A stretch of 64,000 bases of DNA from Steromphala cineraria (lineage: Eukaryota > Mollusca > Gastropoda > Trochida > Trochidae), in the NCBI GenBank assembly GCA_916613615.1, contig OU744732.1:48165227-48229226 (forward strand). Reading direction: 5' to 3'. Under the pieces are notes generated by a model. It saw nothing but the letters and a program-made list of their open reading frames with translations. It did not search any database and was not told the origin of the DNA. The position numbers and the translations under genes are program-made. This document shows positions 1-12,309 of the stretch, one piece after another (the stretch's first letter is position 1; each line of letters starts with the position of its first letter).

Positions 1-1150
1 CATAATCGGTCATTTTTTAATAACCAACCCAAATAAACCAAACTTGGTGTGTAGATTAAACAAAGTTTGAATAATAACATGCAATTTCAATTTTCAAAAT
101 AAAAGTTTTAATTAAAAAGATATTTGTTTTAAAGTCACCCACCCTCTAAAAAATAAAATTAATTTATTTTTCAACGATTTTTTTGGCTAGTCTAATAAAA
201 ATATTTCTACTCATCATAAAAATACCGTTGAGTGTTCAATGTCTTTGTTGTTCTCTTGTCTATCAATTATGACTATTCAAAAAAATTAAGTGCCACATTT
301 GATATAAAACTTGGACCCTCTAAGAGTAGTTCCCCCATCACTTGTCCTAATGTTTTCTTAAATATTGTCAATATGTGTTTAAAAGTTCCACAAACTATGA
401 TGTCATGGTCACTGTCATTGTAATTCGAGTCTGTCTAGCCCTAAAATGTCAAATTAAAATTAACACAGAATATTTTTATACCGAGATAAGATGAGACTCA
501 ACTTTGCAGTTTAAAGGTTTAAAGATGAATGCACATATTGAGCGATAACTCAAATTTGATAAGCTTAAAAGAAGTATCATGTATAGCCAAATGAAGCATA
601 CATTATCAAAATACCTTAAGATTTGTTTTTAAACTTTGAAAATACATATACATGTATATGTAAAACACTAAAGGGTTCAATAAGACATTTCAGATATAGA
701 AAATGCCTAGAAAATTGATAGAATTTGATTAATTTAATTCAATTTACGTGGTTTCTGAAACAGAAAAAAGTAAAATTCGGATTTTTTCACGTAAAAAAAA
801 CATTTACTGTTGGGAAAAAAAATCAAAAACAGTTTGGTCTTTGGTCACATGCTGGTTACATATATCCTTACTCATTCTTTATTATATCCGAGTTGTTGAA
901 AATTAAAAATTAAAAATATTAAGCTTCATTAAGCTATATTTAAGTTTTGATCCGTTTATCTACCCAAGAAAGAGCACACTAGATTCGAAAAAGGTGTTCC
1001 TTACCATATATTTAGTCGTAAAAACGATGATTACAAACACAATCTTAGCTCACGCTTTTATTGTGACAGCCCATGAATGAGGGCGATTGCATGCAGGAGA
1101 TACTCTGATTGAGACTGTATGGTCGTTCTTTTATATAATTTGATGCGAGT
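1..1150. other. AT-rich non-coding DNA
   Basis: No convincing gene, exon or structured repeat was seen. The only open frames are short and of low complexity. This is flanking DNA left of element A. Confidence 0.5.
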
Positions 1151-1154
1151 CCGT

Positions 1155-1200
1155 TGTTATAAAAATAGAGCCATTGGCTCTGTAGCTCATCAGGCTTCAT
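1155..1200 (+). repeat. Left terminal inverted repeat of element A
   Basis: An A-rich stretch leads into the perfect 7-bp palindrome AGAGCCA-T-TGGCTCT (1167-1181) and then TGTAGCTCATCAGG. The reverse complement of 17660-17707 reads similarly, with AGAGTCATTGGCTCTGTT and then AGCTCATTGGGC. Confidence 0.5.
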
Positions 1201-1370
1201 CATCAACTATGATGTAGATTGTGGCCAATGTGAGTCCCCCTTTCTAGAGGCCACAAGGTCATCAATCATAAAATTAAGTATATAGTAGTGTATAAAATAG
1301 ATTTGAAATCTAGCCTGTCCTGAAAATTCATTGGCCAATTCCTTTGGGAACTTTAAGACAAAATTGAAAA

Positions 1371-1446
1371 GTTACCAGTCCTGAACAAAACGTTGCCAGT
1401 CCTGACCAAAAAGTAACCAGTCCTGGCAAAAAGTACCCAGTTCAGG
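1371..1446 (+). repeat. Four-copy 21-bp minisatellite
   Basis: The phrase ACCAGTCCTG or a close variant recurs with CAG at 1376, 1397, 1418 and 1438, a period of 20-21 bp, with short A-runs between copies. It lies next to the 145-bp array. Confidence 0.6.
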
Positions 1447-1479
1447 GACCGGCTTTTATTTTAAACATTGTATATAGCG

Positions 1480-2230
1480 CGACAAGTTTCAGTTTTCTAG
1501 GCCTTATACTTCAGGAGAAGATGAAAATAGATTTGAAGAACGTTCCTGTTGCCTTAATTATTATTATAAAGCTACAATTCATCATCCTCAGTAGTCAAGG
1601 AGTCTGTACACAAAGTTTCAGCTTTATAGGCCTTATGCTTCTGGAGAAGAAGATGAAAATAGGTTTTTAGGGCGTGGCATATGTGGCCCTTATTAGGGGT
1701 CACAGGGCCACCAAAGCTACAATTTATAATCTTCACTAGTCAAGGAGTCTGTACACAAAGTTTCAGCTTTCTAGGCCTCATGGGTCTGGAGAAGAAGATG
1801 AAAATAGGTTTTTAGGGCGTGGCATATGTGGCCCTTATTAGGGGTCACAGGGCCACCAAAGCTACAATTTATAATCTTCACTAGTCTAGGAGTCTGTACA
1901 CAAAGTTTCAGTTTTCTAGGCCTCATTGTTCTGGAGAAGAAGATGAAAATAGGGTTTTAGGGCGTGGCATATATGGCCCTTATTAGGGGTCACAGGGTCA
2001 CCAAAGCTACAATTTATAATCCTCACAAGTCAAGGAGTCTATACACAAAGTTTCAGCTTTCTAGGCATCATGGTTCTGGAGAAGAAGATGAAAATAGGTT
2101 TTTAGGGCGTGGCCCCTGTGGCCCTTATTAGGGGTCACAGGGCGCCCAAAGCTACAGTTTATAATCCTCACTAGCCAATGAGTATGTAAACAAAGTTACA
2201 GCTTTCGAGGCCTCATGGTTCAATCACCTG
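1480..2230 (+). repeat. 145-bp tandem repeat array, about five copies
   Basis: GAAGAAGATG recurs at 1646, 1791, 1936 and 2081, exactly 145 bp apart, with a partly deleted earlier copy near 1515. Each unit includes TTAGGGGTCACAGGG, the phrase CAAGGAGTCTGTACACAAAG and the phrase TTTCAGCTTTCTAGGCC. A single reverse-complement copy sits near 17.4 kb at the other end of element A, so these look like subterminal repeats of the transposon. Their role is inferred. Confidence 0.75.
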
Positions 2231-3220
2231 GAAATGATACATCAAGTCCCCTCGCTTTGGTCCGATTAAAAATTAATTTGAATGTTTCTGCCATAATCTG
2301 TGCGCTACTTCTATTTGACAGGTGTTGTTGTCATTCTATCATTTTTCTAACTTCCGGCAGTTTTCTATTTGCTTTAATTTTATGTAACTAAACTGTTTTT
2401 AACTCTTGCGCTAACGCTTACACAGAATAAAGAAGTTGTTCATCCAAAAAAAAAATCCTTATTGTTCATCACACCAACTTCTAGAATGCCAATCAAAGAA
2501 GTCATGCTTTTAACTCTCTAATTTCCTCCTATTATTGCCTACGAGGGCAGTCATATCGAGGTTCATATTTTTCATATGTTGCCCTAGGGCAAAACCCATG
2601 TTTTTTTGTGACCGGTTTCTTTTGAATGCATTTCTATGGCACAACATCTCAAAGACAAACAGTAATGACGTCATAATGATCGCATCACTGTCACAATGGG
2701 CTGGGCGAGATTAAGACATGTATTCACTCCGGGTGTTTCTTGTTGGTAGATGAATTAAATAACTGTTTTCTCCCTCAAAAACTTCACAGTTAAGATCTCA
2801 TGGTTAAGTACCCTATTTTCAATGTTTATAACACTAGGATTTTCCATTTATTTTTGCCTGTCCACACCTTTAACTAAAAAGGTTCAGTGACATAATTTGA
2901 AAATGAAAAAAATAAAGTATGGTCTTAATATAATGCCGTCGGTTTTAAGCTAAATTTTCGGGTGTCGAATAACAATGAATTCTGAAAATTTCACAAACGA
3001 AATTATTCATCTTCTCATTACCCGCCAATGAAATATTTCTTTATAAAGTTACCCTCCAATTTACCAGTGTTCATATAGTAAGATGATCCGGAGATTTTTA
3101 TCACAAGACTTGACAAATGTGTAAAGACATAATTGAATGAATGCCTTTTGAAGTATAATTCAAATATGTTTTATAAATTGAATGTATTTTCTGTGCATGT
3201 GACAGATAACCCCAGAAGGT
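2231..3220. other. Non-coding interior of element A, with a possible retroposed 3' end
   Basis: No gene was seen. At about 2420-2455 an AATAAA hexamer is followed about 15 bases later by a run of ten A, resembling the end of a polyadenylated insert. No body or target duplication could be assigned to it. Confidence 0.3.
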
Positions 3221-3865
3221 ATGGATGATACATCTGATGCTGCAACCTCTCTGAAGAAGAGTAAGAAGACATGTGTAATATTTCAGAAGGAATCAATTAA
3301 TTTAAGTACATTGTCCAACATCTCATCTTGGAAAACTCTGTTGAGAGCTGCAAAGCTTCGTCAAAATGAAATTATTTTTGATATTGGAAAACAGTTAAGT
3401 GATAATAAGTTTCCATCACTCCTCTAACACAGGAATTGTCGGAGCACCTTCACAAATGAACGAGACTTGAAACAGTTCATTGCATCAGAAGATGATGACA
3501 GAATATTAACAGATCCACGGGCGACATCTCTGCGTAACAGCACATCATCATCTGTATACGACGCAATTTGCATATTTTGCACAAGGAACACGTACTTGAA
3601 AGGAACAAACACACGGGAGCCGCTTGTAAAATCATCACAGTTTAGAACAGATGATACTTTTCGAAGAAAAGCGATTGAGAAGTTTGATTCCAAGCTTTTA
3701 GTAGCTACAAGTCGAGATATTGTTGTAGTGGAGGCACACTACCATAGAAGTTGCTACAGATTTTACACAAGAGAAGACAACAGGATTCATCACTCAACTT
3801 CAGCCACCAAACTCACAGAAGAGGCCTTGACAGCAGCATATGATAAGTTTTTCACATATATATAA
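3221..3865 (+). pseudogene. Element A ORF fragment 1 (N-terminal Cys/His region)
   Basis: Two open stretches, 3221-3424 and 3467-3865, share one frame separated by a TAA at 3425-3427 and a few residues. The first contains a Cys-containing start (TCVIFQKES) and AAKLRQNE. The second begins HRNCRSTFTNERDLKQF after the stop and carries a CIFC pair and, near the end, EAHYHRSCYRFYTRED, a metal-ligand-like Cys/His cluster. From memory, this order (CxxC-like start, AAKLRQ, HRKCRS.FT.KRDL, H..SCYR.YTR) occurs in many multi-copy uncharacterised predicted proteins of molluscs and cnidarians. Biochemical function is unknown. Inactivated by the stop and by later frameshifts. Confidence 0.6.
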
Positions 3866-3981
3866 AGAGCAATTGATTTCAAAATCCATCAGTATTGAAG
3901 ATGTCAGAAATCACCAACAAATTGAGGGAATACATGGAGGAAGAATGATGCCAGAATATCAAGACGTCGACAACTAAACAT

Positions 3982-4668
3982 TTGCCAAGGAAACTCAAGT
4001 CAGAATTTGGTGACAGTCTCCACATATACCAAGATAAAAATTCCAAACTATTGTTTTTTCCTCATACATTGATAACTGAAGTTCTTGCAATAGAAAACCA
4101 AAAACTGAAAGAGGGACTGGGTGCCTCAAGAGGGAGTAAAGACAGCGAGAAAACTCTTCAGGAAACTGCCCTACTTCTCAGGAAAGCGATCAAGAACATT
4201 GAAGAGGAACTACCATGGCCCCCACAGCAGAGTGATTTGGACAACCCATCTAGGTATATCCCTTCATGTGTCAGGGACTTCCTTGCCACTCTTCTGACAG
4301 GTGATTTGAATGCTGATGTCTCCAAACAAAAGACAAGGATTCTGATTCAATCATTTGGACAAGATATTGTATATGCTGTCTCTGGAGGCAAGCGAATGAT
4401 GCCTAAACATATCCTGCTCCCATTTGCAGTAAAAAAAACTGGAAATGTTGAGATAGTTCAAATATTGAACAGATTTGGTCATGGAGTTTCCCACCCAAAG
4501 TATGAAGAAGTTGAAACTGCCACTTGCCTTCAGAAGCTATCCTTGACTCAAGAAGGTGCTGTTCTTTTGCCACAGAAAATCTACCCACATGCTGCAACAA
4601 CTCTTGCCTGGGACAATATCGACTGTCTTGAGGAAACACTCACTGGGGGAGGAAAGAAGAAAACTTGA
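3982..4668 (+). pseudogene. Element A ORF fragment 2 (central region)
   Basis: A 228-residue open stretch continues the same protein after frameshifts between 3866 and 3981. Visible landmarks, in order: RKLKSEFGDSLHIYQDK, ELPWPPQQSDL, SRYIPSCVRDFLATLLTGD, SFGQDIVYAVSGGK, PKHILLPFAVKKTGN, LNRFGHGVSHPKYEEVET and, near the end, DNIDCLEETLTGGGKKKT. I recall WPP, IP..L..FL..L, S.QD, PKH..L and ET.TG.GT as conserved positions of the same uncharacterised multi-copy family; no enzyme is assigned. The frame is lost after 4668 and a degraded stretch follows. Confidence 0.6.
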
Positions 4669-4756
4669 CATGGTTTCTTGCACAACAGCAAGAAATAAGC
4701 TTTTGGACAGGTTTAATATCCAAACTCAGAAGCAGAAGATGTAAGAATGGATACAA

Positions 4757-4992
4757 TTGGACATCTTCCAACCATCAATGCTCCAGCAACCATTTTGTCA
4801 ACAGTCCATGCAGCAGTATTTGACCATCATGGATACGCTACAGCTTGAAAACATAGTCGTCACAATGGATCAGGCGCTCTATGCAAAGGTACTGAAATTG
4901 TCTGGAGGCACAAGGAACGATCTTTTTGAGGCTTGTTGCATTTCATACTGCATGCATGTATCTTTCAATTATTGGAAAACGCTTTAAAGAAT
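4757..4992 (+). pseudogene. Element A ORF fragment 3, cut by element C
   Basis: The recognisable core is VVTMDQALYAKVLKLSGG, matching a remembered family stretch around DQALYAKA. The end reads IIGKRFKE in another frame and is cut by the CACTG terminus of element C at 4993. Continuation is found at 7241 as LKDICVEAGLLAEGSVSRVF, so the two sides belonged to one reading unit before the insertion, apart from a one-base frame change. Confidence 0.55.
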
Positions 4993-7236
4993 CACTGCTG
5001 TTTATTCCCCGCTCAGCCAGCCTCTTTAGTTAGCGAGAGGCAGAGTGATGAGTCAGCACTGGCGCATGCGCACTAAGCCGTATGTAAGGCCGCCAACATA
5101 GCTGCTATCATAGCAACATAACTCACCACATTAAATTAAACCTTTTTTGCTTCATTCAGAGAAGCTGTTTATATTACCAGAAAGTCTTATCTGAAAAGTT
5201 AACCTTAGGTCAAAACACTTATAGTGATTTATTGCATCTGGGCATCATGTTGAGATTTCGGGGACCAAAGTTTATCTGGTGACAGGGAACTGTAATTATT
5301 TCTGAATTGTTTGTGTAAGGGGAGTTTTAACTTTGCTGATAAAGTTTTCCAAGGCCAAAATGTTTAGGTTTTCTTACACTTTGATAATGTTTCTGTCAAG
5401 GGAAATAAATTCGATCACTAGTCACACTCACACGTTCCTACCACAAGCCCTGTAAAAGTGGGCCTTGATAGCCAGTGTTACTGTAGGAGTGAATCGGAGA
5501 AAAGGGCCATTCCCCTTCTGTCTGTGTTGATAACTTTCAGGGATAAATGTGATGTATTTAACTCATGAGGATGAATGCATAATTTGATCATCACAAACTC
5601 ATTATGGATTATATTGTGTGTGTTTGTGCTAGTGAAAACAATGGGATGAAGGTGTCACGATGTGGATTCTATCAATATGAAATCTACATTATGGTAAAGC
5701 ATTTAGATTGAATTCCCATGGATTTCTATACAAAAGCAAAATGAGAGGAGTGAATTAGAGAACTAGTATAACAATACACTTATGGCATTGTTTGGACATT
5801 CAGTGTGTAGCAACAATCGTGCCAGGTATCTGTGTTACTGTATGAAAACATTTACATGAGGTGATGTTTCTGAATTGGAAAAATAGGCTTGTTCTTTAGT
5901 TTTCATCGGATCATGTTTAGTTTTATGGGTAAACTCTAACACATTTCATAGATGAATACAATTTTAACTGATAAAGGCATCAAATCACACATAAGAAATC
6001 TTAAAAGGTAGTTTTTATCATGAAAGTTTTCCAAGTGTAATTAACTTTTAGTACTTGGTGAGACAGTAATACTTGACTTTATATAGTTGATTGCCTCTAT
6101 AATTGAACTGTAGACCTATTTACATGGGAAGCGCAGATGGAACCACTTGCCCAGGCTACAACAACAAATAACTTTATATAGAGAATTCAATTTTCATATA
6201 GTCAATTAACATGTTTGAATATGTGTGTGAATATGACGATAAATTTAAACTGTATATAATGTTTATTTTATTTAAGAGCATTATATTCATACACAGTACA
6301 TACATATTTAACCTTTGTAGGTTTTATTTTAATAAACATACATGTACACGATCCTTAAAAATTTCGTGTCGTCTTACATGAAGTTCTTGCCGAATATATT
6401 CTAAACAAACCATGACATTGCGGAAACAGTCATAGACATCTATGCAATAGAATTGTCATTTTTTATGAAGGTTAATCATTTTGAATATTAACATAATGCC
6501 TGTGGAATTTACCTAATTGAAAAAGGAGAATCCTACCAAACGTCTATATATAATTTGTGAGTAAAAAAACATTATGAATTTGAAGATTCGAAAGAAGGTG
6601 ATTATCAATAGGCTCTTGTTCCTGACGTGAATATATTACTGATGTTTACTACTACACATTTGTTGTTTTGTGATACATTGAGAAGTTAGACTTTCAAAAA
6701 GCTGTTCTGGATTACTTCTATAATTGGTGTTGGATATAGCAGATCACAGGAAGGTAGGTGGGATACTATGCATAATATTTGGATAATAAGACTGTGACGA
6801 GACAATATGAACTATGGACCCATTCGAGGAGGTACTCTTTGATACAATTAACCCTTTAAAAACTTTGTTAAAAATTTCTGTTAGTAGCAGCATCGTATCA
6901 AAATAATACTTTTCCCCGAGTTTTAGACTTTTTGATATCTCTGGAATGTAGACACATAACTGTAAATATCTTGTTTTGATTATTCTTCAATCTCATGATA
7001 ATTTAGAATTTATATTTTTAGATGTATGTTTGATGTAAGTAATACACAAAATGTTGATTGAGGTTAATCAGTGTTCGGCAAATAATCAGTTTATCACAAC
7101 ACATGCGACCTAATTTCAAGCCTGGAATGTACAGCTCGCCCAGCTTTCCAAGCTAGATGTTATCAGTAGGCGCCTTCTCATGGCAGCCAGAGAGCCTGTA
7201 GCTCTCAACTAAAGTGTATGCTGTGAAACAGCAGTG
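4993..7236. mobile_element. Element C: non-autonomous TIR transposon, GAAT duplication
   Basis: Perfect 11-bp inverted ends, CACTGCTGTTT at 4993 and AAACAGCAGTG ending at 7236, are flanked by GAAT at 4989-4992 and 7237-7240. The flanking sequences are successive parts of one protein, which shows this is a real insertion. Length is 2,244 bp and no transposase-like frame is present. CAC-type ends with a 4-bp duplication would fit the Chapaev branch of the CACTA-Mirage-Chapaev group, but that is an inference from termini only. It contains a solo end fragment of the element B family at 6139-6391. Confidence 0.7.
6139..6391 (+). mobile_element. Truncated right end of the element B family
   Basis: About 250 bp closely matches 16266-16519, from CCACTTGCCCAGGCTAC to the terminal GTTCTTGCC, same orientation. 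Landmarks shared in order: CTTTATATAGAGAATTCAAT, TAGGTTTTATTTTAATAAAC and TTTCGTGTCGTCTTACATGA. No matching left end was found between 4993 and 6139, so this is a truncated copy inside element C. Confidence 0.75.
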
Positions 7237-7240
7237 GAAT

Positions 7241-7642
7241 CTGAATCCTGAAGGACATATGTGTTGAAGCAGGACTACTGGCAGAGGGATCTGTATCAAG
7301 AGTCTTCGATGGGAACTACTACAACTGTGGAGTTCGTGTTCATAAGATCAAGAGACTGCAATGGAAGGGTTTCTTTGCAAAAGGCTGAGGACACAGAAAG
7401 CAAATTCACGACATTTTTTGACTTCCTACACAGACATGATTGAAGTGCTTTTTGATCTTATTCGGTCATCACGAGAAGCCAATTGGCAACTACATCAAAA
7501 CAGCATCCGAAACATCTTACCTTGGTGCTTGGCATATAACAAGCAAAACTACTCCGAGTGTCAGCCCTTTCAACTACACTCAAACACATTCATGACTATC
7601 AAGAGAAAGGCGGATTTTCTGTACAGCTAGGAACTGAAAACC
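7241..7642 (+). pseudogene. Element A ORF fragment 4, cut by element B
   Basis: Resumes the element A protein after element C: LKDICVEAGLLAEGSVSRVF then GNYYNCGVRVHKIKRLQWKG in one frame, then in a second frame the stretch SYTDMIEVLFDLIRSSREAN followed by WQLHQNSIRNILPWCLAYNK, then HIHDYQEKGGFSVQLGTEN in a third. The two frame changes show decay. The last residues are cut at 7642 by element B, and the next residues of the family, PFGKVPIDQALEETANRHTN, are found immediately right of element B at 16528. Confidence 0.6.
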
Positions 7643-7917
7643 GGCAAGAACTTCATGTAAGACGACACGAAATTTTCAAGGTCCGTGTACATATATTTAT
7701 GATACAAAACCTACAAAGGATATGTATGTATTTTTATAACAAAACTTGCAACATTCGCTGAAAGTAAATAAAGTAACCACACACTTTACTTAGATGTCTA
7801 CCTTTAATATGTAAAGGTACGTTCTTTAAACATGTAAATAATGGCAGGGTCGATGTGTTCATAATACTGTCAGTGTATATGTATGAGTGATGTTTAGTGT
7901 ATAGTCAGATGGAGTGA

Positions 7918-8150
7918 CCGACAGCCGACAGCCGACAACTTATTTCAATTTATGATAAGATATTCGTGTATACTCTGGAAGAGTAGCCGACAGCCGACAG
8001 CCGACGATGCATATCTATTTATAGTAACGTACTTGTGTAGTGTGTAGTCAGTAACGGTGACCGACAGCCGACAGCCGACAGCCGACAATGCATCTTCATT
8101 CATTGTAACATACTTGTACTTCTGTAAATAGTCATTAACAGTGGCCGACA
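7918..8150 (+). repeat. Left subterminal CCGACAG clusters of element B
   Basis: Clusters of the heptamer CCGACAG or CCGACAA occur at 7918-7938, 7986-8006, 8061-8087 and a short one at 8143-8150. The 70-75-bp spacers share GTAGTGTGTAGTCAGTAAC-like sequence. The right end has the same pattern in reverse complement, as expected of transposase-binding subterminal repeats. The binding role is inferred. Confidence 0.7.
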
Positions 8151-8751
8151 ACCTAAAATTCATTTCCATTGAATCACAAGAAATAGATGAGTCTGCACTT
8201 AACCATTTTTCACTTTAATTTATATATCTGTATTCGATTTATTTTCCCTAATGCAATTTTAGAATATGTCGAAAATAGGCTCTTTATCATTGTAAATATT
8301 CATAAAATAAGTTCGATCTATTTTGTCCAAATTTAGAATGCCTGTCATCACATATTTTTATGCATTAATGTTGGCATTTTTACTTTATTATCTGGGTCAG
8401 CTTTCTTGCGTAAATTCTTTCGTTATTGGATCAGTTATTGACAACATTGTGATCTTTTCCTAAAAGTTACATTACTGCCCATGTTATATAATGGCGTTGC
8501 AACAATGTTGTACATAAAGCAACTTTAGGTATGTTAATATTTTGCAATGTATTTAGGAGAAATAGGTCCCAGTATTTCTTCTAAGCTACGGCAAGATTTT
8601 GCGACAACATTTTGTTGTACAAAATACGAAAGTGTACACTATTACATCATTACAAAAACTGCGGCAAAGGCTTATACGCAAACTGCTCAACTTAACGTTA
8701 CGCCTTTTTAACGGTCATTTTACGACATGTCGTAAGGCCACACATCATCTG

Positions 8752-9208
8752 CCGTATTTCCTCGAATAGACGCCCCAAGCGTCATTTTTTTTTAGACCCC
8801 CTTTCACCCCCGGCGTGTATTTGAGACTGGGCGTGTATTTGAGGCAGGCGTCTATTCATTATAAGAATAAAATTTCGTCATGTATCCCGCACAGGCAGAA
8901 GACTTTACCGTTTTTCCTTGATTACACGCCGGGCGTCTATTATTTTCAAAGGGTCTACATCATAGGCGTCTATTTGAGGCAGGCTTCTATTGAAGGCAGG
9001 CGTCTATTTCGTAAAAAGCGAAACCGTTTAGACTATTCTGAAAAAAATCAGATAATTTAACCAAAAAGAAGCGTTTTTATATATTAAACTTGGTTTACGC
9101 GGCGTTTAATTAAGGCAGGCGTTTATTATTTTCAGAAAGTCTTATGCAAGGGCGTCTATTCGAGGCAGGCGTATATTCAAGGCAGGCGTGTAATTAAGGA
9201 AATACGGT
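8752..9208. mobile_element. Foldback/MITE built of GGCGTCTATT-type motifs
   Basis: Starts CCGTATTTCCTCGAATAGAC and ends ATTAAGGAAATACGG, inverted ends of about 11 bp. The interior repeats GCGTCTATTTGAGGCAGGC-type phrases on both strands. Short open frames across it are a by-product of the repeats. No clear target duplication was found, at most TA-like. Confidence 0.55.
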
Positions 9209-9253
9209 ATATGCATTCAACTACGGGAGCAGCAATCAATCAACTTATCACCT

Positions 9254-9365
9254 GGCGTTTATTTGAGGCCCGGCGTCTATTCGAAACCCGGCGTGTATTT
9301 ACACCAAACAGCCATACCCCCGGCCTCTATTCGAGACCCGGCGTCTAATTGAGAAAATAAGGTTT
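9254..9365. repeat. Second GGCGTCTATT-motif repeat segment
   Basis: Phrases such as CCGGCGTCTATTCGAAACCC recur four to five times, ending GTCTAATTGAGAAAATAAGG. It resembles a diverged arm of the neighbouring foldback. Confidence 0.45.
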
Positions 9366-11685
9366 ATTAACGAGTTCATATATATTGTTTACTATTTAAA
9401 CTGCATGTAAGTACCTTACTTGTGTAATCTGTAGTCTTAGTTTAGCAGTGTTGTTGTTTGTAATTATACGGTAGGCCGTCAAAGATGTACCGGTATTTGA
9501 AATGAAAACTGCTGTGACGGTATATTAATAAATGTCGTTACGGTGCAAAACACCATTTGGTTATCCCGTATTAATTTCTTTTGGTTTCCGCTAATATTGT
9601 CACTATTTGTCAATATATGAACTCGCAACAACCACTTTAATGTATTTGAAATGTAAATTTATTCGCGGAAAGCGCGGTTTTATTAAAGTACGCGAAAATG
9701 GTAGGCAGAAGCGTAATTTGCCGATTTGTTGACGGCAGTTTTTAACAGATAACTCTGAAAACCGCTCGTAGTTTAGATTACAAATTTGAATACTGGTTAC
9801 CATAACCTCTTTTTAAAAAAAATATAAACGAATTTAAAAAACAGTATTTGGCAGTTTCATCTCTTCTCAATTAGGAGCTATAACACCTCCGATGCTTTCT
9901 TTGACACCATTTCAAAGGATATTCAATGTCATAAAATGATATGGAATAGTTACCTACTGAAGCCGGGGTGTTCAAGTTTGATTCACGTGCGTGAGGGTTC
10001 GTCTAATTTGAAACTGAGGTAGAGGTAGGTAACTTCTTCAGACCCTAGCTCAACACTATATACATCCAAATTAAAATTAAAATTTCGTTCAATCTACACA
10101 TCAACATTTTTCTTCAATAAACTGAAGTACAACAGAAGTATGTGGGCCACAGCTATTTCAATATCTAAACGAAATGTGACGCATTTGGTAACCTTATAGT
10201 TATAATAACATATATCTGCAGTAGTTTCATAGACAATATTGATGTTTGGTTTTGTGTGTATTAAAATGTCTGTGTTCAATGGGGTTCAATGGAATGTTTA
10301 AAGAAGAGTGGGCTCGAACTGTGGGAGAACGGAATGGACCTTGTGACAACTGTTTACGAAGTTTATAGACAGGAAGTGCTGTTGATAATTATAAAATATG
10401 AAGAAATTCTTAATTGTTCGTTTTTGTTCACCCCATCTCTCCTAAAACGGAAGGGTGTTCCAGGACATTTGACATGTCCAATGTCCTCCCCGTTCTAAAG
10501 GACCAACGTACTTTAAACAGGATTACCGTACCTCGAACAGAATTGCCGCACTTTGACCATTTCAATTCAAGATGTTCAGAAAAAATGGCCGCCAAATGGA
10601 TTGTATCTGAATCCTCATATTTTATCCACTGACTGTGGGTGATTGACTTGTGTAATGAGGTTGTTGACACAGTCAATATAAAGCATTCAGCAATAACTTA
10701 CAATTAAAAGTGAATTATTCAAAATATAAAATTATCGAAAAACGTGCCACTGCCCCTATAAAACAGGGTAGAACGTAGTAAAAACTAACGTGTGACTGAG
10801 GCAAATCTCTAATTTGAATGATGAAGTATCTCCCGCACTTGTCAGTTTTAATGTAAGCTGTGAAAAAATAAATATTTGAAAGTGAAATATTAAAAAATAT
10901 GATAAATCCAACTGAGGTGTGTAATTTCTATTGAATCAAATTTGAGAAACAAGGAATATTTCGGGTACCCAACATTGGCCTTAGCCGCTCGTGCTGCACG
11001 TGTATCCCGCTGACATTTCCAAGCAAGACCACAATAGTCTAGATTGCATGGACATTGTTGATGTGACCACAGATAACAGAAAACACAACTTTAATAACAC
11101 AATATACATTTGGCACCAATGATTTTTTTAAATGGTCAATATGATATAAAGTTTAATGCAGAGTATTGTTTCTACTCAGGATTAAATAACTTTATTCATA
11201 AGGTCATGGATAACATCATCCTGGCAACTCGCTCCGTGGTCTGATGATTCGCTCACTTGGCTTGAAACCAACAGGTTACAGGTTTGTACACATGTTATCA
11301 GACATGAGAAATTGGAAGGGATTGTATTCATTCATTATTACAGTAGCCTACCGAACGTTTGTTCACATTTACATACCTGTGCATCTAACACTTGAGTTTT
11401 CTTTACACAAGTGGAGATCAATTACAGATTAATTTTGTCACGCCTTTTTATATTGAAAAGAACAAATTAAAGTCCACACAAATGAAAGTCGTATTTCATA
11501 AAGCATTTTTTTTCTGTAGAACAATTGCGTTTCAACAGGTTTCATACGAGTGGACATCATAAAAATCTCCGGCGCCATATTTGTTATTATTATATATGAA
11601 TATTATATATGCTGAAGGCGCTTGTTCTTTCCCCTGGTCAATGTCATTCTTTCACCGTCCGATCATTTTTGCAATTCAACTCCCT
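9366..11685. other. Non-coding interior of element B
   Basis: No recognisable gene. Short frames near 10.1-10.7 kb have no familiar motifs, and two of them overlap on opposite strands. Nothing else with structure was seen. Confidence 0.4.
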
Positions 11686-11689
11686 GGGG

Positions 11690-12050
11690 AGTATTTAACC
11701 GGCATCTGTATGTGGCGCTCAGGTTAGGGACCATTCTATGCCTCACAGGGTACCCATTCACAGCTGGGTGAACTGAGACACATAGTCACAGCAGTTTGTC
11801 TAACACTGCTGAACGCTGATAACCGACAGCTCGTCGTATGTATGCACATGTTCGTGTATCCATAATTCAGCCACTGACATGAATTCGTGGGATCTTTTAA
11901 GTGAGCAATTTTTGTTGCACAACACACGAGGGCTCCAGGGTGACACTTAACAGAGGAGAACTCTAGGTTTTTACACCTTGGCCTGGATGGAATTCAACCC
12001 CCGACCTCAGCGACGTGAGACCGGCGCTCTTGCCGACTGAGCTATCCCGT
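11690..12050 (-). mobile_element. tRNA-derived SINE, minus strand
   Basis: On the minus strand from about 12050 the sequence begins GGGATAGCTCAGTCGGCAAG (A box TAGCTCAGTCGG) and has the B box GGGTTGAATTCC at about 11988-12000. The body then contains CAGTTCACCCAGCTGTGAAT and GGGTACC at about 11748-11778, a central phrase I recall from invertebrate SINEs. The A/B box spacing is that of a tRNA, but the long body and lack of a proper acceptor stem make it a SINE, not a tRNA gene. Confidence 0.65.
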
Positions 12051-12309
12051 ACCCATTTGTGTTGTTGTTGAAGGTTATTCATTTTTCGGGTAAATCTTTT
12101 AGGGCCATACCCAATATCAAAGGGACATTCTATGGAAATCCCGGGCATATTCTATGGAAATCCCTGGAATTTTCAAAAGAATGCCCCTGTTCCTTGTGAA
12201 TATCCAGGGGACAACTTATACAATTCTCCCCACTTGGCCTTGTAAATAGAAATTCTCGAAATATACAAATGGACCTGTAAAATTGTGACTTTTGAACAAA
12301 TTATCGATG

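Noticed and set aside
3424..3693. Minus-strand frame opposite element A fragment 1
   Set aside because: Antisense shadow of the plus-strand frame that carries the conserved Cys/His blocks.
8815..9060. 81-codon frame with repeated VYLRQASI
   Set aside because: It lies wholly in the GGCGTCTATT foldback, and the repeats explain the frame.
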